Numbered from the stretch's first letter, positions 36,866 through 48,401 are shown. The stretch is DNA of 64,000 nucleotides from Acuticoccus sediminis (GCF_003258595.1 NZ_QHHQ01000005.1:310001-374000), one strand, 5' to 3'. Notes: a model not told the origin generated them from the sequence alone. A program made the numbers and translations.

Positions 36866-37984
36866 TCAGACGCGCATCGGCATCAGCACGTAAAGGGTCT
36901 TCTCCGCGTCACCGTCGTGGATCAGCGTCGGCGAGCCGGGATCGGCGAGCGCGAACGTCGCGTTCTCGGAGGAGAGCTGGCTCGTGATGTCGAGCAGGTA
37001 TTTCGAGTTGAAGCCGATATCGAGCGGCTCGCTGTCAAAGTCGACCACCAGCTCGTCCGTCGCGGTGCCCGAATCCGGGTTGATGACGGAGAGGGTCAGC
37101 GCGCCGTCCGTCAGCGACAGCTTCACCGCGCGGCCCCGCTCCGAGGAGACGGTGGAGACGCGGTCGACGGCGGAGGCGAAGTCCAGCCGGTCGACGTGCA
37201 TGATCTTGGTGTTGTTCTTCGGGATCACCCGGTCATAGTCCGGGAAGGTGCCGTCGATGAGCTTGGACGTCAGCACGACGTTGGCGAAGGACACCCGGAT
37301 CTTGGTGTCGGACAGTTCGACCGTGAGCTCGACCTCGGGATTGTCCATCAGGCGCTGCAGCTCGCCGACGGTCTTGCGAGGTACGATGACGCCGGGCATC
37401 CCGGCGGCGCCGTCCGGCGCCTCGATCTGCGCCTGGGCGAGGCGGTGCCCGTCGGTCGCGACGGCGCGGAACATGGTCCCGTGGGGCGTGTCGACGGTGT
37501 GGAAGTAGATGCCGTTCAGGTAGTAGCGCGTCTCCTCCGTGGAGATCGCGAACTGCGTCCGGTCGATCAGCCACTTGAAGTCGGCGGCCTTCAGCTTGAA
37601 CGAGTTGGTGAACTCCCCGCCGGAAATGTCCGGATAGTCGCTCTCGGGCAGCATCTGCAGGGCGAAGCGGGAGCGGCCGGCGGTGAGGGTCATGGTCGAC
37701 CCGTCCGGGTTGGTCTCCAGCGCGATGCGGGCGCCTTCGGGGATCTTGCGCACGATGTCGTGCAGCATGTGGGCCGGGACGGTGATGGCGCCGGGCTGCT
37801 CGACCCCGGCCTCCACGGTCTCGACGAGCTCGAGGTCGAGGTCGGTGGCCTTCAGCGTCAGGGACGCCCCATCGGCCCGGATGAGCACGTTTGACAGAAT
37901 GGGGATCGTGTTGCGGCGCTCAACGACCCGCTGGACGTGGCTGAGGGGCTTCAACAGATGGGCCCGTTCGAGGGTCGCACGCAT
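36866..37984 (-). CDS. dnaN: DNA polymerase III sliding clamp (beta subunit)
   Basis: The 372-residue clamp encircles DNA and holds the polymerase. The beginning MRATLERAHLLKPLSHVQRVVERRNTIPIL is in the standard form, and the last residues MPMRV match the family's C-terminal end. Three repeated clamp domains fill the length. The ATG at 37984 is chosen by the family's N terminus; a longer reading to 38101 would add 39 residues unlike any clamp. It begins 222 bases after the end of dnaA and downstream of the dnaA terminator, so it must have its own promoter in that gap. Confidence 0.98.
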   Translation of the reverse strand: MRATLERAHLLKPLSHVQRVVERRNTIPILSNVLIRADGASLTLKATDLDLELVETVEAGVEQPGAITVPAHMLHDIVRKIPEGARIALETNPDGSTMTLTAGRSRFALQMLPESDYPDISGGEFTNSFKLKAADFKWLIDRTQFAISTEETRYYLNGIYFHTVDTPHGTMFRAVATDGHRLAQAQIEAPDGAAGMPGVIVPRKTVGELQRLMDNPEVELTVELSDTKIRVSFANVVLTSKLIDGTFPDYDRVIPKNNTKIMHVDRLDFASAVDRVSTVSSERGRAVKLSLTDGALTLSVINPDSGTATDELVVDFDSEPLDIGFNSKYLLDITSQLSSENATFALADPGSPTLIHDGDAEKTLYVLMPMRV

Positions 37985-38152
37985 ACCGGGAGTCCGTCGG
38001 AAAGGCGCGGGGATACCCGCTGGGAGGGTACGTTGACCAGATGGTGGCCGTGGTTGCAAGACTTGGCACCCGGCAACGCGTCTGCGGCACCATCGGTCCA
38101 CAAATTGCCGAGAATGTCAGCCCCCCGAAGGGCACTGATCCCCGCTCGGGGC

Positions 38153-38182
38153 AAAAAAAGAGGCCCGGAGGGATCCGGGCCT
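38153..38182 (-). terminator. Rho-independent terminator of dnaA
   Basis: Read leftward, AGGCCCGGA (38182-38174) and TCCGGGCCT (38169-38161) form a perfect 9-bp stem with a TCCC loop, followed by CTTTTTTTG (38160-38152 region). It starts 25 bases after the dnaA stop. It separates dnaA from dnaN-recF. Confidence 0.9.
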
Positions 38183-38206
38183 TCACTGATACGGAACGCT
38201 GGTGTC

Positions 38207-39676
38207 TTACTGGTCGAGGAGACGCTTCAAGGTCTCGATGTCCTCGGCCATCTGGGTGTCCTTCGTGATCAGGTCCTCGACCTTGCGGACCGCATGCAGG
38301 ACGGTCGTGTGGTCGCGGTTGCCGAAGCGGCGGCCGATCTCCGGCAGGGAGCGCGGCGTCAGTGTCTTGGACAGATACATCGCGATCTGCCGCGGGCGCA
38401 CGATCACCTTGGTGCGGCGCGCCGAAACGAGGTCCTGCCGCGACACATTGAAGTGCTGCGACGTGACGCGCTGGATGTCCTCGATCTTGGGCTTCTTGCT
38501 CTCACGGGCGCGAAGCAGATCACGCAGCGCGTTTTCGGCCATCTTGAGGTCGATCGGCGCCGAGGTCAGCTGGTTGTGGGCGACGAGGCGGTTCACCGCA
38601 CCGTCGAGGTCGCGCCCGTTGGTCGTGATCGAGCGGGCGACGAAGTCGATGACCTCCTCCGGGAAGTTGAGGTCGTCGAACATCTCGCGCTGGGCCGCGA
38701 TCCGCTGCTCGAGGATCGCCTTGCGCATGCCGTAGTCCGGCGGCGTCAGTTCCACGAGGAGACCGCCGCTGAGGCGCGAGCGGACCCGCGCATCGAGACC
38801 CTCCAAATCGGCCGGAGCCCGATCGGCGGCGATCACCACCTGGCGCTGGCTGTCGACGAGGGTCGTCAGGGTATGCCCGAACTCTTCCTGCACCTTGGCG
38901 CCATTCAGGAACTGGATGTCGTCGATGAGCAGGACGTCGATATCACGCAGGATGTCTTTGAACGAGATCGTCGTGCGGTTCATCACCGCGGAGACGAAGC
39001 GGTACATGAAGTGCTCGGCCGTCAGGTACAGCGTGCGGCGAGCCGGGTTGACGGTCCCCGTCGCGGAGGCGATCGCCTGCAACAGGTGCGTCTTGCCGAG
39101 CCCGACGGCGCCGGTGACGAAGAGCGGGTTGTAGGCGGCCCGTTCACCGGGCTGCGCAAAGGCGACCTTCTTGGCCACCGCGACCGCGAGCTGGTTCGAC
39201 GGCCCCTCGACGAGGCTCTCGAACGTGTATCGCTGCTCCAAGGTCGAGCCCTCGAGGCCGCCAGCCGAGTTCGGCGGAACTTGAGGGCCGTCGATCTGAC
39301 GGCGCGGGGCGGCCGACCCGCTGGTCTGATCGACGGTGTTGGGGGCACCCGCGGCGGGACCGCTGCGGCGGGTGGGAGCCGATTTGGGGCGCAGGGAGCT
39401 GCGCACCTTGAAGCGCACTTCGCCGATCCCCGGGCGCAGGGCGCGCCAGCGCTGGACGATGTCCGTCGCATAGTGCGTCTGCACCCAGTGGCGAATGAAC
39501 GACGTCGGAGTCGAAAGGTCGACCACCTTCTCCGACGCGCTCTCGAACTCGATCCGCTCGAACCACGACGTGTAGATGTCTTCGCCGTGGACGGACCGAA
39601 GCTCACACTTAATCTGAGACCAAATATCGCTATCGTTGCTTTGAGTCGTTCCGGCCGATGCTTGGGTTGGCTCCAT
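38207..39676 (-). CDS. dnaA: Chromosomal replication initiator DnaA
   Basis: The 489-residue initiator binds DnaA boxes and opens the origin. Domain I begins with DIWSQIKCELRSVHGEDIYTSWF; domain II is a Pro/Ser-rich linker (about 95-150); domain III has Walker A GAVGLGKT (189-196) and Walker B LLIDDIQFL (about 249-257); domain IV has the binding signature RDHTTVLHA near the C terminus. The start at 39676 is fixed by domain I. A GANTC site (GACTC, 39781-39785) lies in the upstream gap, which would fit CcrM-type methylation control in this class. A rhodanese gene precedes it on the same strand. Confidence 0.98.
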   Translation of the reverse strand: MEPTQASAGTTQSNDSDIWSQIKCELRSVHGEDIYTSWFERIEFESASEKVVDLSTPTSFIRHWVQTHYATDIVQRWRALRPGIGEVRFKVRSSLRPKSAPTRRSGPAAGAPNTVDQTSGSAAPRRQIDGPQVPPNSAGGLEGSTLEQRYTFESLVEGPSNQLAVAVAKKVAFAQPGERAAYNPLFVTGAVGLGKTHLLQAIASATGTVNPARRTLYLTAEHFMYRFVSAVMNRTTISFKDILRDIDVLLIDDIQFLNGAKVQEEFGHTLTTLVDSQRQVVIAADRAPADLEGLDARVRSRLSGGLLVELTPPDYGMRKAILEQRIAAQREMFDDLNFPEEVIDFVARSITTNGRDLDGAVNRLVAHNQLTSAPIDLKMAENALRDLLRARESKKPKIEDIQRVTSQHFNVSRQDLVSARRTKVIVRPRQIAMYLSKTLTPRSLPEIGRRFGNRDHTTVLHAVRKVEDLITKDTQMAEDIETLKRLLDQ

Positions 39677-39812
39677 CGTTCGCACTACTCCTGAAGGTCC
39701 CGTGTATGAATTTCTTGCCCGGACACCGCTTGAACTCGGCACAAACCCTCCCCGCCGGGCGCCCGGGTGCGCTCCGCAAGGACTCGACTGACGACGCGTG
39801 GGTCTTTGGTCG

Positions 39813-40253
39813 TTAATTCTGCCGCCACGGAAGCCCGGAGGCTTTCCACCCGGCGACAGTTCCACGGTGCCCGTGTGCGTCCGGCGGCCCTTCGAAGCCA
39901 TCGGTCACGTTGAAGCACCTTTCGTAGCCGAGAGCGCTCATCAGCCTCGCGGCGGCGAGGCTGCGCGCCCCGCTGCGACAGATGAAGTACAGCGCTGTCG
40001 ACTTGTCAGGGCAGGCGCTCTGGAGCGTCTGGCCGAAATCGTCCGAGACCGCCATCGTCGGGAACACCTGCCACTCGAGGAGGACGGGCTCACGCGACGG
40101 GGTCGAGCTGACGTCGGGCAGACCGACATAGGCCCATTCGGCCTTCGTCCGGACGTCGACCAGACGAGCCGACGGGTCCGCCGTCAGCTCCTGGAACGTC
40201 TCCGCCGGCGTGACCTCGGCAATGGGTGAATGTTCGCTCTGCATCATGGACAA
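39813..40253 (-). CDS. Rhodanese-like sulfurtransferase
   Basis: The 146-residue single-domain protein has the rhodanese layout: ARLVDVRTKAEWAYVGLP at about residues 28-46 and the catalytic loop YFICRSGARSLAAA (Cys about residue 91). It could carry persulfide sulfur or serve as a redox sensor in the cytoplasm; there is no signal peptide. The GGAGGAGGA ribosome site is preceded directly by a 7-bp hairpin. It sits between rpsT and dnaA on the same strand, so it may be transcribed into dnaA. Confidence 0.9.
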   Translation of the reverse strand: MSMMQSEHSPIAEVTPAETFQELTADPSARLVDVRTKAEWAYVGLPDVSSTPSREPVLLEWQVFPTMAVSDDFGQTLQSACPDKSTALYFICRSGARSLAAARLMSALGYERCFNVTDGFEGPPDAHGHRGTVAGWKASGLPWRQN

Positions 40254-41342
40254 TATTCCTCCTCCGGGCGAACAGTCGCCCGGTTTTGGGTACCGGAAGC
40301 CTTCTTAAAGGGATCGCTACAGGAACGCGAACCGTGGCTAAGCCGGACCGGTGACGCAAAAAGCAGATGCGATACCGCAACCTGAAATTGCATTCACCGA
40401 CATGCCCATGACCCTCTTCGACGTTAACTGCCCAGTTTCGCGGACGACCTGGGCTTGTCTATTTCCAACGGGGTTCGTTGCCCCGTCGGCTGATTAACTT
40501 CTCGCACGAGGGGACAGCGAGGGCAAGCACCTCGGCGCAGCAGAATCCGACGAATTGTTTAGCAAATCCGCACCTGCCGGCGCTTTTGCATAGCGGCCTT
40601 CGAAAAACGCGTGGCACGCAAAGGGGTTCGCAATCAGGCGTGAATTTGTACCCGATCGGAAATTTTTTTGGTTGACCGGCTGACGGAATCGGCGGGTGGA
40701 GCCGTTAACTTCGCTGGCAAAAAATCACACGGACATCGCTAAAATTTGTCACGTCGATGGCCAACTTTTCTTCTTTAGGTTGCGACCCTCTCACACCCGA
40801 CACCGTAGGGGCGATGGGAATTTTCCCATCTCTCCGTCCGACCGGTCACGGAAACCATATCCGGTGAAACTGAGATTTACATGACGGAACCGTGACATGT
40901 TGTCAGCTCCCGGGACCACCGGACGTTCGCTTTGTCCCCAGCTGACACGTCCGGACAGGCGGCTGCCGCGCCGTCCGCAAAGGTTGCCGGCTAACCACCG
41001 GAGGGAGTGGAAACGGGCATCCGGTTGCGGACAAAAATGACCGAACCCAAGGTTGGGATGCGCTGGCGGCCACTCGGGGGACATGATTCTGTCCACAGGG
41101 CCCGGTCGGGCTAACCCCTCGAACAATGTCCGAAACCGGAGTTTGGTTCCGCGGGGTACCGCTCAAAATTGAGGCAGAACGGTGGCTGCCGTCCCCCGCA
41201 AACAATTTCGCCGGCGAAGCGAATGCTCCGTCCGGCGGAATGTCATCGAGCGAGGATGTTTGCTGGCCCCGGCGTCGGCGGGCGGCCGACCGGACCGCCG
41301 GACAGGGCCGCCGAGCGTGACCACCCGGCAGAGCGTCTCAGC
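40254..41342. other. AT-richer gap between rpsT and the rhodanese/dnaA genes; weak oriC candidate
   Basis: This 1.1 kb stretch has no believable gene and is visibly richer in A and T than its surroundings, mostly at about 40540-40880. It has TTAAC three times (40424, 40494, 40705), resembling CtrA half-sites, GANTC sites at 40543, 40686 and 41085, and one DnaA-box-like CTGTCCACA (41089-41097), two bases away from the best box. These are features expected of an alphaproteobacterial origin, but in many relatives the origin is near hemE. No clear cluster of DnaA boxes is visible. Confidence 0.3.
40264..40283 (-). promoter_or_regulatory. Hairpin directly before the rhodanese ribosome site
   Basis: CCGGGCG (40264-40270) and CGCCCGG (40277-40283) form a perfect 7-bp stem with a 6-base loop. 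On the transcribed strand it is followed at once by the AGGAGGA ribosome site of the rhodanese gene. On the plus strand it is followed by TTTTGGG, but there is no rightward gene to terminate. Confidence 0.5.
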
Positions 41343-41606
41343 TCAGGCGATCGCCTTCACGCGGCTCGCGAGGCGCGAGATCTTCCGGGAGGCGGTGTTC
41401 TTGTGAAGGATGCCCTTCTGGGCGGCGCGCATGATCTCGGGCTGCGCGGCCTGGAAGGCCTCCTGCGCGGCGCCCTTGTCGCCGGCCTTGATCGCGTCCT
41501 CGAGCCTGCGGACGAACGTGCGCATGCGCGAGCGGCGGGCACCGTTGATCTCCGTCCGCTTCTTCAGCTTGCGGACCATCTTCTGTGCGGACTTCGTGTT
41601 AGCCAT
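41343..41606 (-). CDS. rpsT: 30S ribosomal protein S20
   Basis: This 87-residue basic protein is of standard length: [20 protein letters not shown] at the start, [17 protein letters not shown] in the centre, and [18 protein letters not shown] at the end. It binds 16S rRNA in the small subunit. The start at 41606 is fixed by MANTKSA. It lies near dnaA, as in many members of this order. The enoyl-CoA hydratase gene upstream on the same strand ends 128 bases before it. Confidence 0.98.
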   Translation of the reverse strand: MANTKSAQKMVRKLKKRTEINGARRSRMRTFVRRLEDAIKAGDKGAAQEAFQAAQPEIMRAAQKGILHKNTASRKISRLASRVKAIA

Positions 41607-41734
41607 GTACTCTTCCAATGACGGCGAGCGGGCGCCGGGGGGCGCGTCCCGCACCGCATCCGCTCGCTCGCATGACAAGATTGAAGCGCGCGCCTATCGC
41701 TTCAAGAGGCACACGTCAAGTCTTTTGCTCTTTT

Positions 41735-42511
41735 TCAGCGGTTCCGGAAGGAGGGTTTGCGCTTCTCCACGAAGGCCGCCATGCCCTCTTTTTGATCGTC
41801 CGTGGCGAAGAGTCCATGGAAAATCCGCCGTTCGAACCGACAACCCTCAGACAAGGTCGTCTCGAAGGCGCGATTGACGCTCTCCTTGCCGGCGAGCACC
41901 GACGGGAGCGAGCGCGAGGCGATGGTCGCCGCCGCCTTCTTCGCCTCGTCCATCAGCTCCGCCGCCGGGACGACGCGCGAGACGAGGCCGGACCGCTCCG
42001 CCTCCTCCGCGCTCATCATCCGCCCGGTCAGCACCATGTCCATCGCCTTGGCCTTGCCGATGGCGCGCGTCAGGCGCTGCGTCCCGCCGACGCCGGGGAT
42101 GACACCGAGGTTGATTTCCGGCTGGCCGAACTTCGCCGTGTCCGCCGCGATGATGAAGTCGCACATCATGGCGATCTCGCAGCCGCCGCCGAGTGCGAAG
42201 CCCTGCACCGCCGCGATCACCGGCTTGCGCATCGTCCCGACACGGTCCCACTTCGCCAGGAAGTCGTCGCCGAACGCGTCCCAGAAGGACTTGGTCGCCA
42301 TCTCGGTGATGTCGGCGCCGGCGGCGAAGGCCTTCTCCGAGCCGGTGATGATCATGCAGCCGATGGCCGGGTCGGCGTCGAACGCGCCGAGGGCGTCGAC
42401 CAGCTCGTCGACCAGCTGCGCGCTGAGGGCGTTGAGCGCCTTCGGGCGGTTGAGGGTGACGATGCCCACGGCGCCGTCGGTCTCGGTCAGGATCGTTTCG
42501 TATTCGGCCAC
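41735..42511 (-). CDS. Enoyl-CoA hydratase
   Basis: The 258-residue crotonase-fold enzyme hydrates trans-2-enoyl-CoA in beta-oxidation. [11 protein letters not shown] forms the first oxyanion-hole loop, and [42 protein letters not shown] carries both catalytic glutamates (in GGGCE and GQPE), matching short-chain mitochondrial-type hydratase. I choose GTG 42511 because GAGGA stands before it; a longer reading to 42607 adds 32 unlike residues. It is divergent from zapE. Confidence 0.95.
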   Translation of the reverse strand: MAEYETILTETDGAVGIVTLNRPKALNALSAQLVDELVDALGAFDADPAIGCMIITGSEKAFAAGADITEMATKSFWDAFGDDFLAKWDRVGTMRKPVIAAVQGFALGGGCEIAMMCDFIIAADTAKFGQPEINLGVIPGVGGTQRLTRAIGKAKAMDMVLTGRMMSAEEAERSGLVSRVVPAAELMDEAKKAAATIASRSLPSVLAGKESVNRAFETTLSEGCRFERRIFHGLFATDDQKEGMAAFVEKRKPSFRNR

Positions 42512-42652
42512 GCCGTCCTCCCAGTTGAACCGGGCACGACCGGTACCACTCCCCCGCCGCGGGGCAAGGCTTTTGGCGTACCGCACTTTCTGGCAAGACG
42601 GATCCACCCACCAGACAGCGCCTCCTTAATTAACTGCGGACGACATATCCTG

Positions 42653-43762
42653 ATGACCAACCGCGTGACCCAACGCTACGAGGCTCTCGTCGCCGAAGGC
42701 GAGGTGCAGCACGACCCCGCGCAGCTCGCCGTGGCCGCGGCCCTCGACGACGTGGCGAGCGACCTCTCGGCCCAGGAGGGCGGCGTCGGCGGTTTCTTCC
42801 GGCGCCGGCTCGGCCGCACACCGCGCGCGGTGAAGGGACTCTATGTCTGGGGCGAGGTGGGGCGCGGCAAGACGATGCTGATGGACCTCTTCTTCGACAC
42901 CATCGACGTCGAGAAGAAGCGCCGCATGCACTTCAACGACTTCATGGCGGAGGCGCACGGAAGGATCGCCGCCCTGCGCAAGGAGAAGGCCGACGACGCG
43001 GTCCAGAAAGCGGCCGACGACATGGCCGAGGAGGCGCGCGTCCTCGCCTTCGACGAGTTCGCCGTGACCGACATCGCCGACGCGATGATCCTCGCCCGCC
43101 TCTTCCGCCAGCTCTTCGCGCGCGGGGTCACTCTGGTCGCGACCTCCAACGTGGCGCCGAACGACCTTTATAGAGACGGCCTCAACCGCCAGCTCTTCGT
43201 CCCCTTCATCCACCTCCTGCGCGAGTACGTCGACGTCGTCCGCCTCGACGCAGACGTCGACTACCGGCTCGACCGGCTGAAGGACTTCCGGGTCTGGTTC
43301 GGCCCGGGCGACGAGGGCTTCGAGCGGCTGTGGCAGACGCTCCTCGGCGAGCGCACCGCCGAGCCGGCCACCGTCAAGGTCGCCTCGCGCTCGCTGGCGG
43401 TGCCGCGGGCGGCCGGCGGCATGGCGCGCTTCACCTTCGCCGAGCTCGTCGAGGCGCCCCGCAGCGCCAACGACTACATCGCCCTCGCCAAGCGCTTCCA
43501 CACCATCTTTCTGGAGGATGTCCCGGTGCTGTCGCCGGCGCGGCGGGAGACCTCGCGGCGCTTCATCAACCTCGTCGACGTCCTCTACGACCAGAAGGTC
43601 CGGCTGATCGTCACGGCGGCTGCCGAGCCGGACGCGCTGTTCGACGCCGGCGAGGACGGTGGCCGCTACGAGGGCTTCGCCTTCGCCCGCACCGCCTCGC
43701 GCCTCCACGAGATGCGCTCGGCGAGCTACCTGTCTGACCTCGAATCGACTCCCCTCACCTGA
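42653..43762 (+). CDS. zapE: Cell-division ATPase ZapE (AFG1 family)
   Basis: The 369-residue P-loop ATPase of the AFG1/LACE1 family is ZapE in E. coli, where it acts on FtsZ rings under stress or low oxygen. Walker A is GLYVWGEVGRGKTMLMD (about residues 62-78), Walker B is RVLAFDEFAVTDIADA, and the sensor region is VTLVATSNVAPNDLY, followed by FVPFIHLL. ATG at 42653 gives a normal N terminus (RYEALVAEGEVQHDPAQ). It stands alone before mdh. Confidence 0.94.
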   Translation: MTNRVTQRYEALVAEGEVQHDPAQLAVAAALDDVASDLSAQEGGVGGFFRRRLGRTPRAVKGLYVWGEVGRGKTMLMDLFFDTIDVEKKRRMHFNDFMAEAHGRIAALRKEKADDAVQKAADDMAEEARVLAFDEFAVTDIADAMILARLFRQLFARGVTLVATSNVAPNDLYRDGLNRQLFVPFIHLLREYVDVVRLDADVDYRLDRLKDFRVWFGPGDEGFERLWQTLLGERTAEPATVKVASRSLAVPRAAGGMARFTFAELVEAPRSANDYIALAKRFHTIFLEDVPVLSPARRETSRRFINLVDVLYDQKVRLIVTAAAEPDALFDAGEDGGRYEGFAFARTASRLHEMRSASYLSDLESTPLT

Positions 43763-43784
43763 CCCCCCGCCCGCCGCACGGTGA

Positions 43785-45402
<1,618 letters not shown>

Positions 45403-45765
45403 TTTCCCCGCATCCGACGGCGCACCGCCTCGGACAAGTCGGCGCAGCCCATCGCGCGGCCTCCCATTGATATCAAAGTGATATTCCGGACGTCGCCGGG
45501 CCTGCGAGGCGCCGGCACCGTTTCGTGAGCCCTGCCGTGCACGCCGGAGTGTTGCAATTGGGCCGCACCTTGGTCCACCTATCGCGGTTCGCACGGCGGC
45601 CTCCGAGGCGCCGGGCGGACATGAGCGACCGAGTGACGGGCGGCCGGGCGCCGCGATCCGACCATGGACGATCGCGGCACCTCCGGGCGGGACATGCGTG
45701 AAACGGGTCCCGGTCGGGAGACGGGTCCGCGCTCGGTGACGACATCGAGTTGATGGATAGGATCC
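45403..45765. other. Gap between the two paralogous exported-protein genes
   Basis: 363 bp without a recognisable gene. It contains the palindrome at 45470-45484 and presumably the promoter of the second paralogue. Nothing else stands out. Confidence 0.5.
45470..45484. promoter_or_regulatory. Palindrome ATATCA-AAG-TGATAT
   Basis: A perfect six-base inverted repeat around AAG in otherwise very GC-rich DNA, about 280 bases before the next start codon. An operator site is possible, but the distance is long. Confidence 0.35.
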
Positions 45766-46356
45766 ATGTACACAGCGTTGCGTACGGCAGCCGCGGTCCT
45801 GGTGATCGCGACCGCTTCGACATCCCTCCCGGCCCGCGCGGCCGACACCTGGAACGCCACGGCGGAGACCGACGATACGCCGGCGGCCTACATCCGCGTA
45901 CCGGGTGAAAACGAATGGCCGGACCTCAGTGTCCACACCGTGGACGACGGGCAGCGGTCGACCGCCTTCCCCGAAACGCCGCCGCCGCCGCCGCCGCCCG
46001 AGACGATCAAGCTGGTCGTGACGTGCGACTCGGCCCAGACCCTCGCGATCCACGTGACCGGCGTCTCCTATGCCGAGCCCCGCATCATCGGCGGCCTGCA
46101 GTTCGACGTCGACGGGCACGTGATGACGCGCATCGCCTCGCTTGAGTTCTCCGACCACGACAAGGCCTGGTTCCCGGTCACCAAGGTGACGCGGCAGGAC
46201 GAGTTGATGGAGCGCCTGCGCAAGGGAATGACGCTGAAGGCGTCGGTCATCGGCAACGCCGCCGACGGGCGTGTGGTGGACGTTCCGCTCGCCGGCTCCC
46301 ACGCGGCCATCAACGCCGCGACCGCCCAGTGCGACGCGACGGACGCGGGCGCCTGA
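45766..46356 (+). CDS. Exported protein, IalB-like, with a poly-proline linker
   Basis: The 196-residue product starts with a signal peptide (about residues 1-26, ending ARAAD). A run of seven prolines (about residues 72-78) separates a short variable head from a domain with VVTCDSAQ, ASLEFSDHDKAWFPVTKVTRQDELMERLRKG and VPLAGSHAAINAA. This domain aligns along its length with the product of 44908-45402, so the two are tandem paralogues. The likeness to IalB-type proteins is weak and by eye. It is probably periplasmic. Confidence 0.75.
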   Translation: MYTALRTAAAVLVIATASTSLPARAADTWNATAETDDTPAAYIRVPGENEWPDLSVHTVDDGQRSTAFPETPPPPPPPETIKLVVTCDSAQTLAIHVTGVSYAEPRIIGGLQFDVDGHVMTRIASLEFSDHDKAWFPVTKVTRQDELMERLRKGMTLKASVIGNAADGRVVDVPLAGSHAAINAATAQCDATDAGA

Positions 46357-46437
46357 GCGCCGACGCATTTCCTCCGCGCTCTCCGGCGCTATGATCCGGC
46401 GAGCGCCCTCCCCGTTTCCGACCGAAGGCACGCCCCG

Positions 46438-46968
46438 ATGGACTGGTCGCCGGTACCCGAGATCCGCACCGCGCGGCTCGTCCTCGACGCCCCCCGCCTG
46501 ACCGACAAGGCCGCGGTCATTAGCTATGCGGGCGACCTTTCGGTGAGCCGCTGGCTGGTGCGCGTGCCGCATCCCTACACCGCCGCCGATGCGGACGTCT
46601 TCCTCGGCGACATCGCCCCCGCCCACGCGTGCTTCGCCGTGCGCGAGGCGGCGGGCGGCCCCCTCGCCGGCATCGTCGGCATCTCCCCGGTGGGGGCGGA
46701 CGGGGGGCTCCTCGGCTACTGGTTCGGCCCGCCCTTCTGGGGCCGGGGCTACGCGACCGAGGCGGCCGCGGCGGTCGTCGCCCATGCCTTCGGCACTCTC
46801 GGCCTCGGCCGGCTCCAGTCCGGCTACCTTGCGGGAAACGTTGCCTCCTGCCGCGTTCTGGAGAAGCTCGGCTTCACCGTCACGGGCACTTCCGTGAAGT
46901 GGAATGTTGCGCTCGAGGCGGAATGCGAGCACATCGACATGTGCTTGGCCGCTCCATTCGCCCCTTGA
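46438..46968 (+). CDS. RimJ/RimL-type GNAT acetyltransferase
   Basis: The 176-residue protein is a clear member of the RimJ/RimL branch: [15 protein letters not shown] at the start, [23 protein letters not shown] with the acetyl-CoA-binding loop (WGRGYATE), and [18 protein letters not shown] near the end. Such enzymes acetylate N termini or small molecules; the substrate here is unknown. It begins 81 bases after the second exported-protein gene and ends 80 bases before sucC, so it may be transcribed with either. Confidence 0.85.
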   Translation: MDWSPVPEIRTARLVLDAPRLTDKAAVISYAGDLSVSRWLVRVPHPYTAADADVFLGDIAPAHACFAVREAAGGPLAGIVGISPVGADGGLLGYWFGPPFWGRGYATEAAAAVVAHAFGTLGLGRLQSGYLAGNVASCRVLEKLGFTVTGTSVKWNVALEAECEHIDMCLAAPFAP

Positions 46969-47048
46969 GCGTGGACGACGACCGAAAGTCTGGTATCAGG
47001 GGCGACAGCGAAGCAGCGCCATCGACGTCGACGCGACCCGAGGATCTC

Positions 47049-48239
47049 ATGAACATTCACGAATATCAGGCCAAACAGCTGTTGAAGACCTATGGCGCTC
47101 CGGTCGCCGAAGGTGTCGCGATCACCAGCGCCGACGAGGCTGCCGCCGCTGCCGCGAAGCTCCCTGGACCCCTCTACGTGGTGAAGAGCCAGATCCACGC
47201 CGGTGGCCGCGGCAAGGGCAAGTTCAAGGAGCTCGGCCCCGACTCCAAGGGCGGCGTGCGCCTCGCCAAGTCGATCGACGAGGTGGTCGCCAACGCCAAG
47301 GAGATGCTCGGCAACACGCTGGTCACGAAGCAGACCGGCCCCGCCGGCAAGCAGGTGAACCGCCTCTACATCGAGGACGGCGCCGACATCGCCCGCGAGC
47401 TCTACCTCTCCATCCTGGTCGACCGTTCGGCCGGCGGCGTCGCCTTCGTGGTGTCGACCGAGGGCGGCATGGACATCGAGGCCGTCGCCGAGGAGACGCC
47501 GGACAAGATCGTCACCGTGAACATCGACCCGGTCGCGGGCGTGACGGACACGGACGTCGCCAAGATCCAGCAGGCCCTCGCGCTCGAGGAGCCGGCCAAG
47601 GGTGAGATGGCGACCCTCGCCCGCCAGCTCTACAAGGCATTCACCGAGAAGGACATGAGCCTCCTCGAGATCAACCCGCTCATCGTGATGGAGAACGGCC
47701 ACATCCGCGTTCTCGACGCGAAGGTCTCGTTCGACGGCAACGCGATGTTCCGTCACCCCGAGGTGGCCGAGCTCCGCGACCTCACCGAGGAGGACGCCAA
47801 GGAGATCGAGGCGTCCAAGTACGACCTCGCCTACGTCGCGCTCGACGGCACCATCGGCTGCATGGTCAACGGCGCCGGCCTCGCCATGGCGACGATGGAC
47901 ATCATCAAGCTCTACGGCGAAGAGCCCGCCAACTTCCTCGACGTCGGCGGCGGCGCCTCGAAGGAGAAGGTGACGGCGGCGTTCAAGATCATCACCGCCG
48001 ACCCGAACGTGAAGGGCATCCTGGTCAACATCTTCGGCGGCATCATGCGCTGCGACGTCATCGCCGAGGGCGTGATCGCCGCGGTGAAGGAAGTCGGCCT
48101 GAAGGTGCCGCTGGTGGTGCGCCTCGAGGGCACCAACGTCGCGCAGGGCAAGGCGCTGCTGGACGGCTCGGGCCTCGCCATCACCTCCGCCGACGACCTC
48201 GACGACGCCGCGCAGAAGATCGTCGCCGCCGTCAAGTAA
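47049..48239 (+). CDS. sucC: Succinyl-CoA ligase (ADP-forming) beta subunit
   Basis: The 396-residue subunit forms succinate from succinyl-CoA with SucD. It begins [19 protein letters not shown] and has the ATP-grasp segments [16 protein letters not shown] and LEINPLIV, and the C-terminal CoA-ligase part [18 protein letters not shown] and [11 protein letters not shown]. Length is normal. A strong terminator follows 55 bases after the stop codon and no sucD gene follows, although the two are usually coupled. SucD must be encoded elsewhere if this is the working copy. Confidence 0.97.
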   Translation: MNIHEYQAKQLLKTYGAPVAEGVAITSADEAAAAAAKLPGPLYVVKSQIHAGGRGKGKFKELGPDSKGGVRLAKSIDEVVANAKEMLGNTLVTKQTGPAGKQVNRLYIEDGADIARELYLSILVDRSAGGVAFVVSTEGGMDIEAVAEETPDKIVTVNIDPVAGVTDTDVAKIQQALALEEPAKGEMATLARQLYKAFTEKDMSLLEINPLIVMENGHIRVLDAKVSFDGNAMFRHPEVAELRDLTEEDAKEIEASKYDLAYVALDGTIGCMVNGAGLAMATMDIIKLYGEEPANFLDVGGGASKEKVTAAFKIITADPNVKGILVNIFGGIMRCDVIAEGVIAAVKEVGLKVPLVVRLEGTNVAQGKALLDGSGLAITSADDLDDAAQKIVAAVK

Positions 48240-48293
48240 GCCCCGCGCCGCGCCTCGCGGAGGCTGAGCGGCGCAAGAGCTTCAACCGCACCG

Positions 48294-48328
48294 AGGCGGC
48301 CGCGTACGACGCGGCCGCCTTTTCTTTT
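48294..48328 (+). terminator. Rho-independent terminator after sucC
   Basis: AGGCGGCCGCGT (48294-48305) and ACGCGGCCGCCT (48309-48320) form a perfect 12-bp stem with a three-base loop, followed by TTTCTTTT. This is the strongest rightward terminator in the window. Confidence 0.92.
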
Positions 48329-48401
48329 GCCGGTCCGGCAGCCGGACCGGCGCCGCTGGAGAGAGCGCGATCGGGGGATCGGCCGGCCGCACAAACGGAA
48401 A

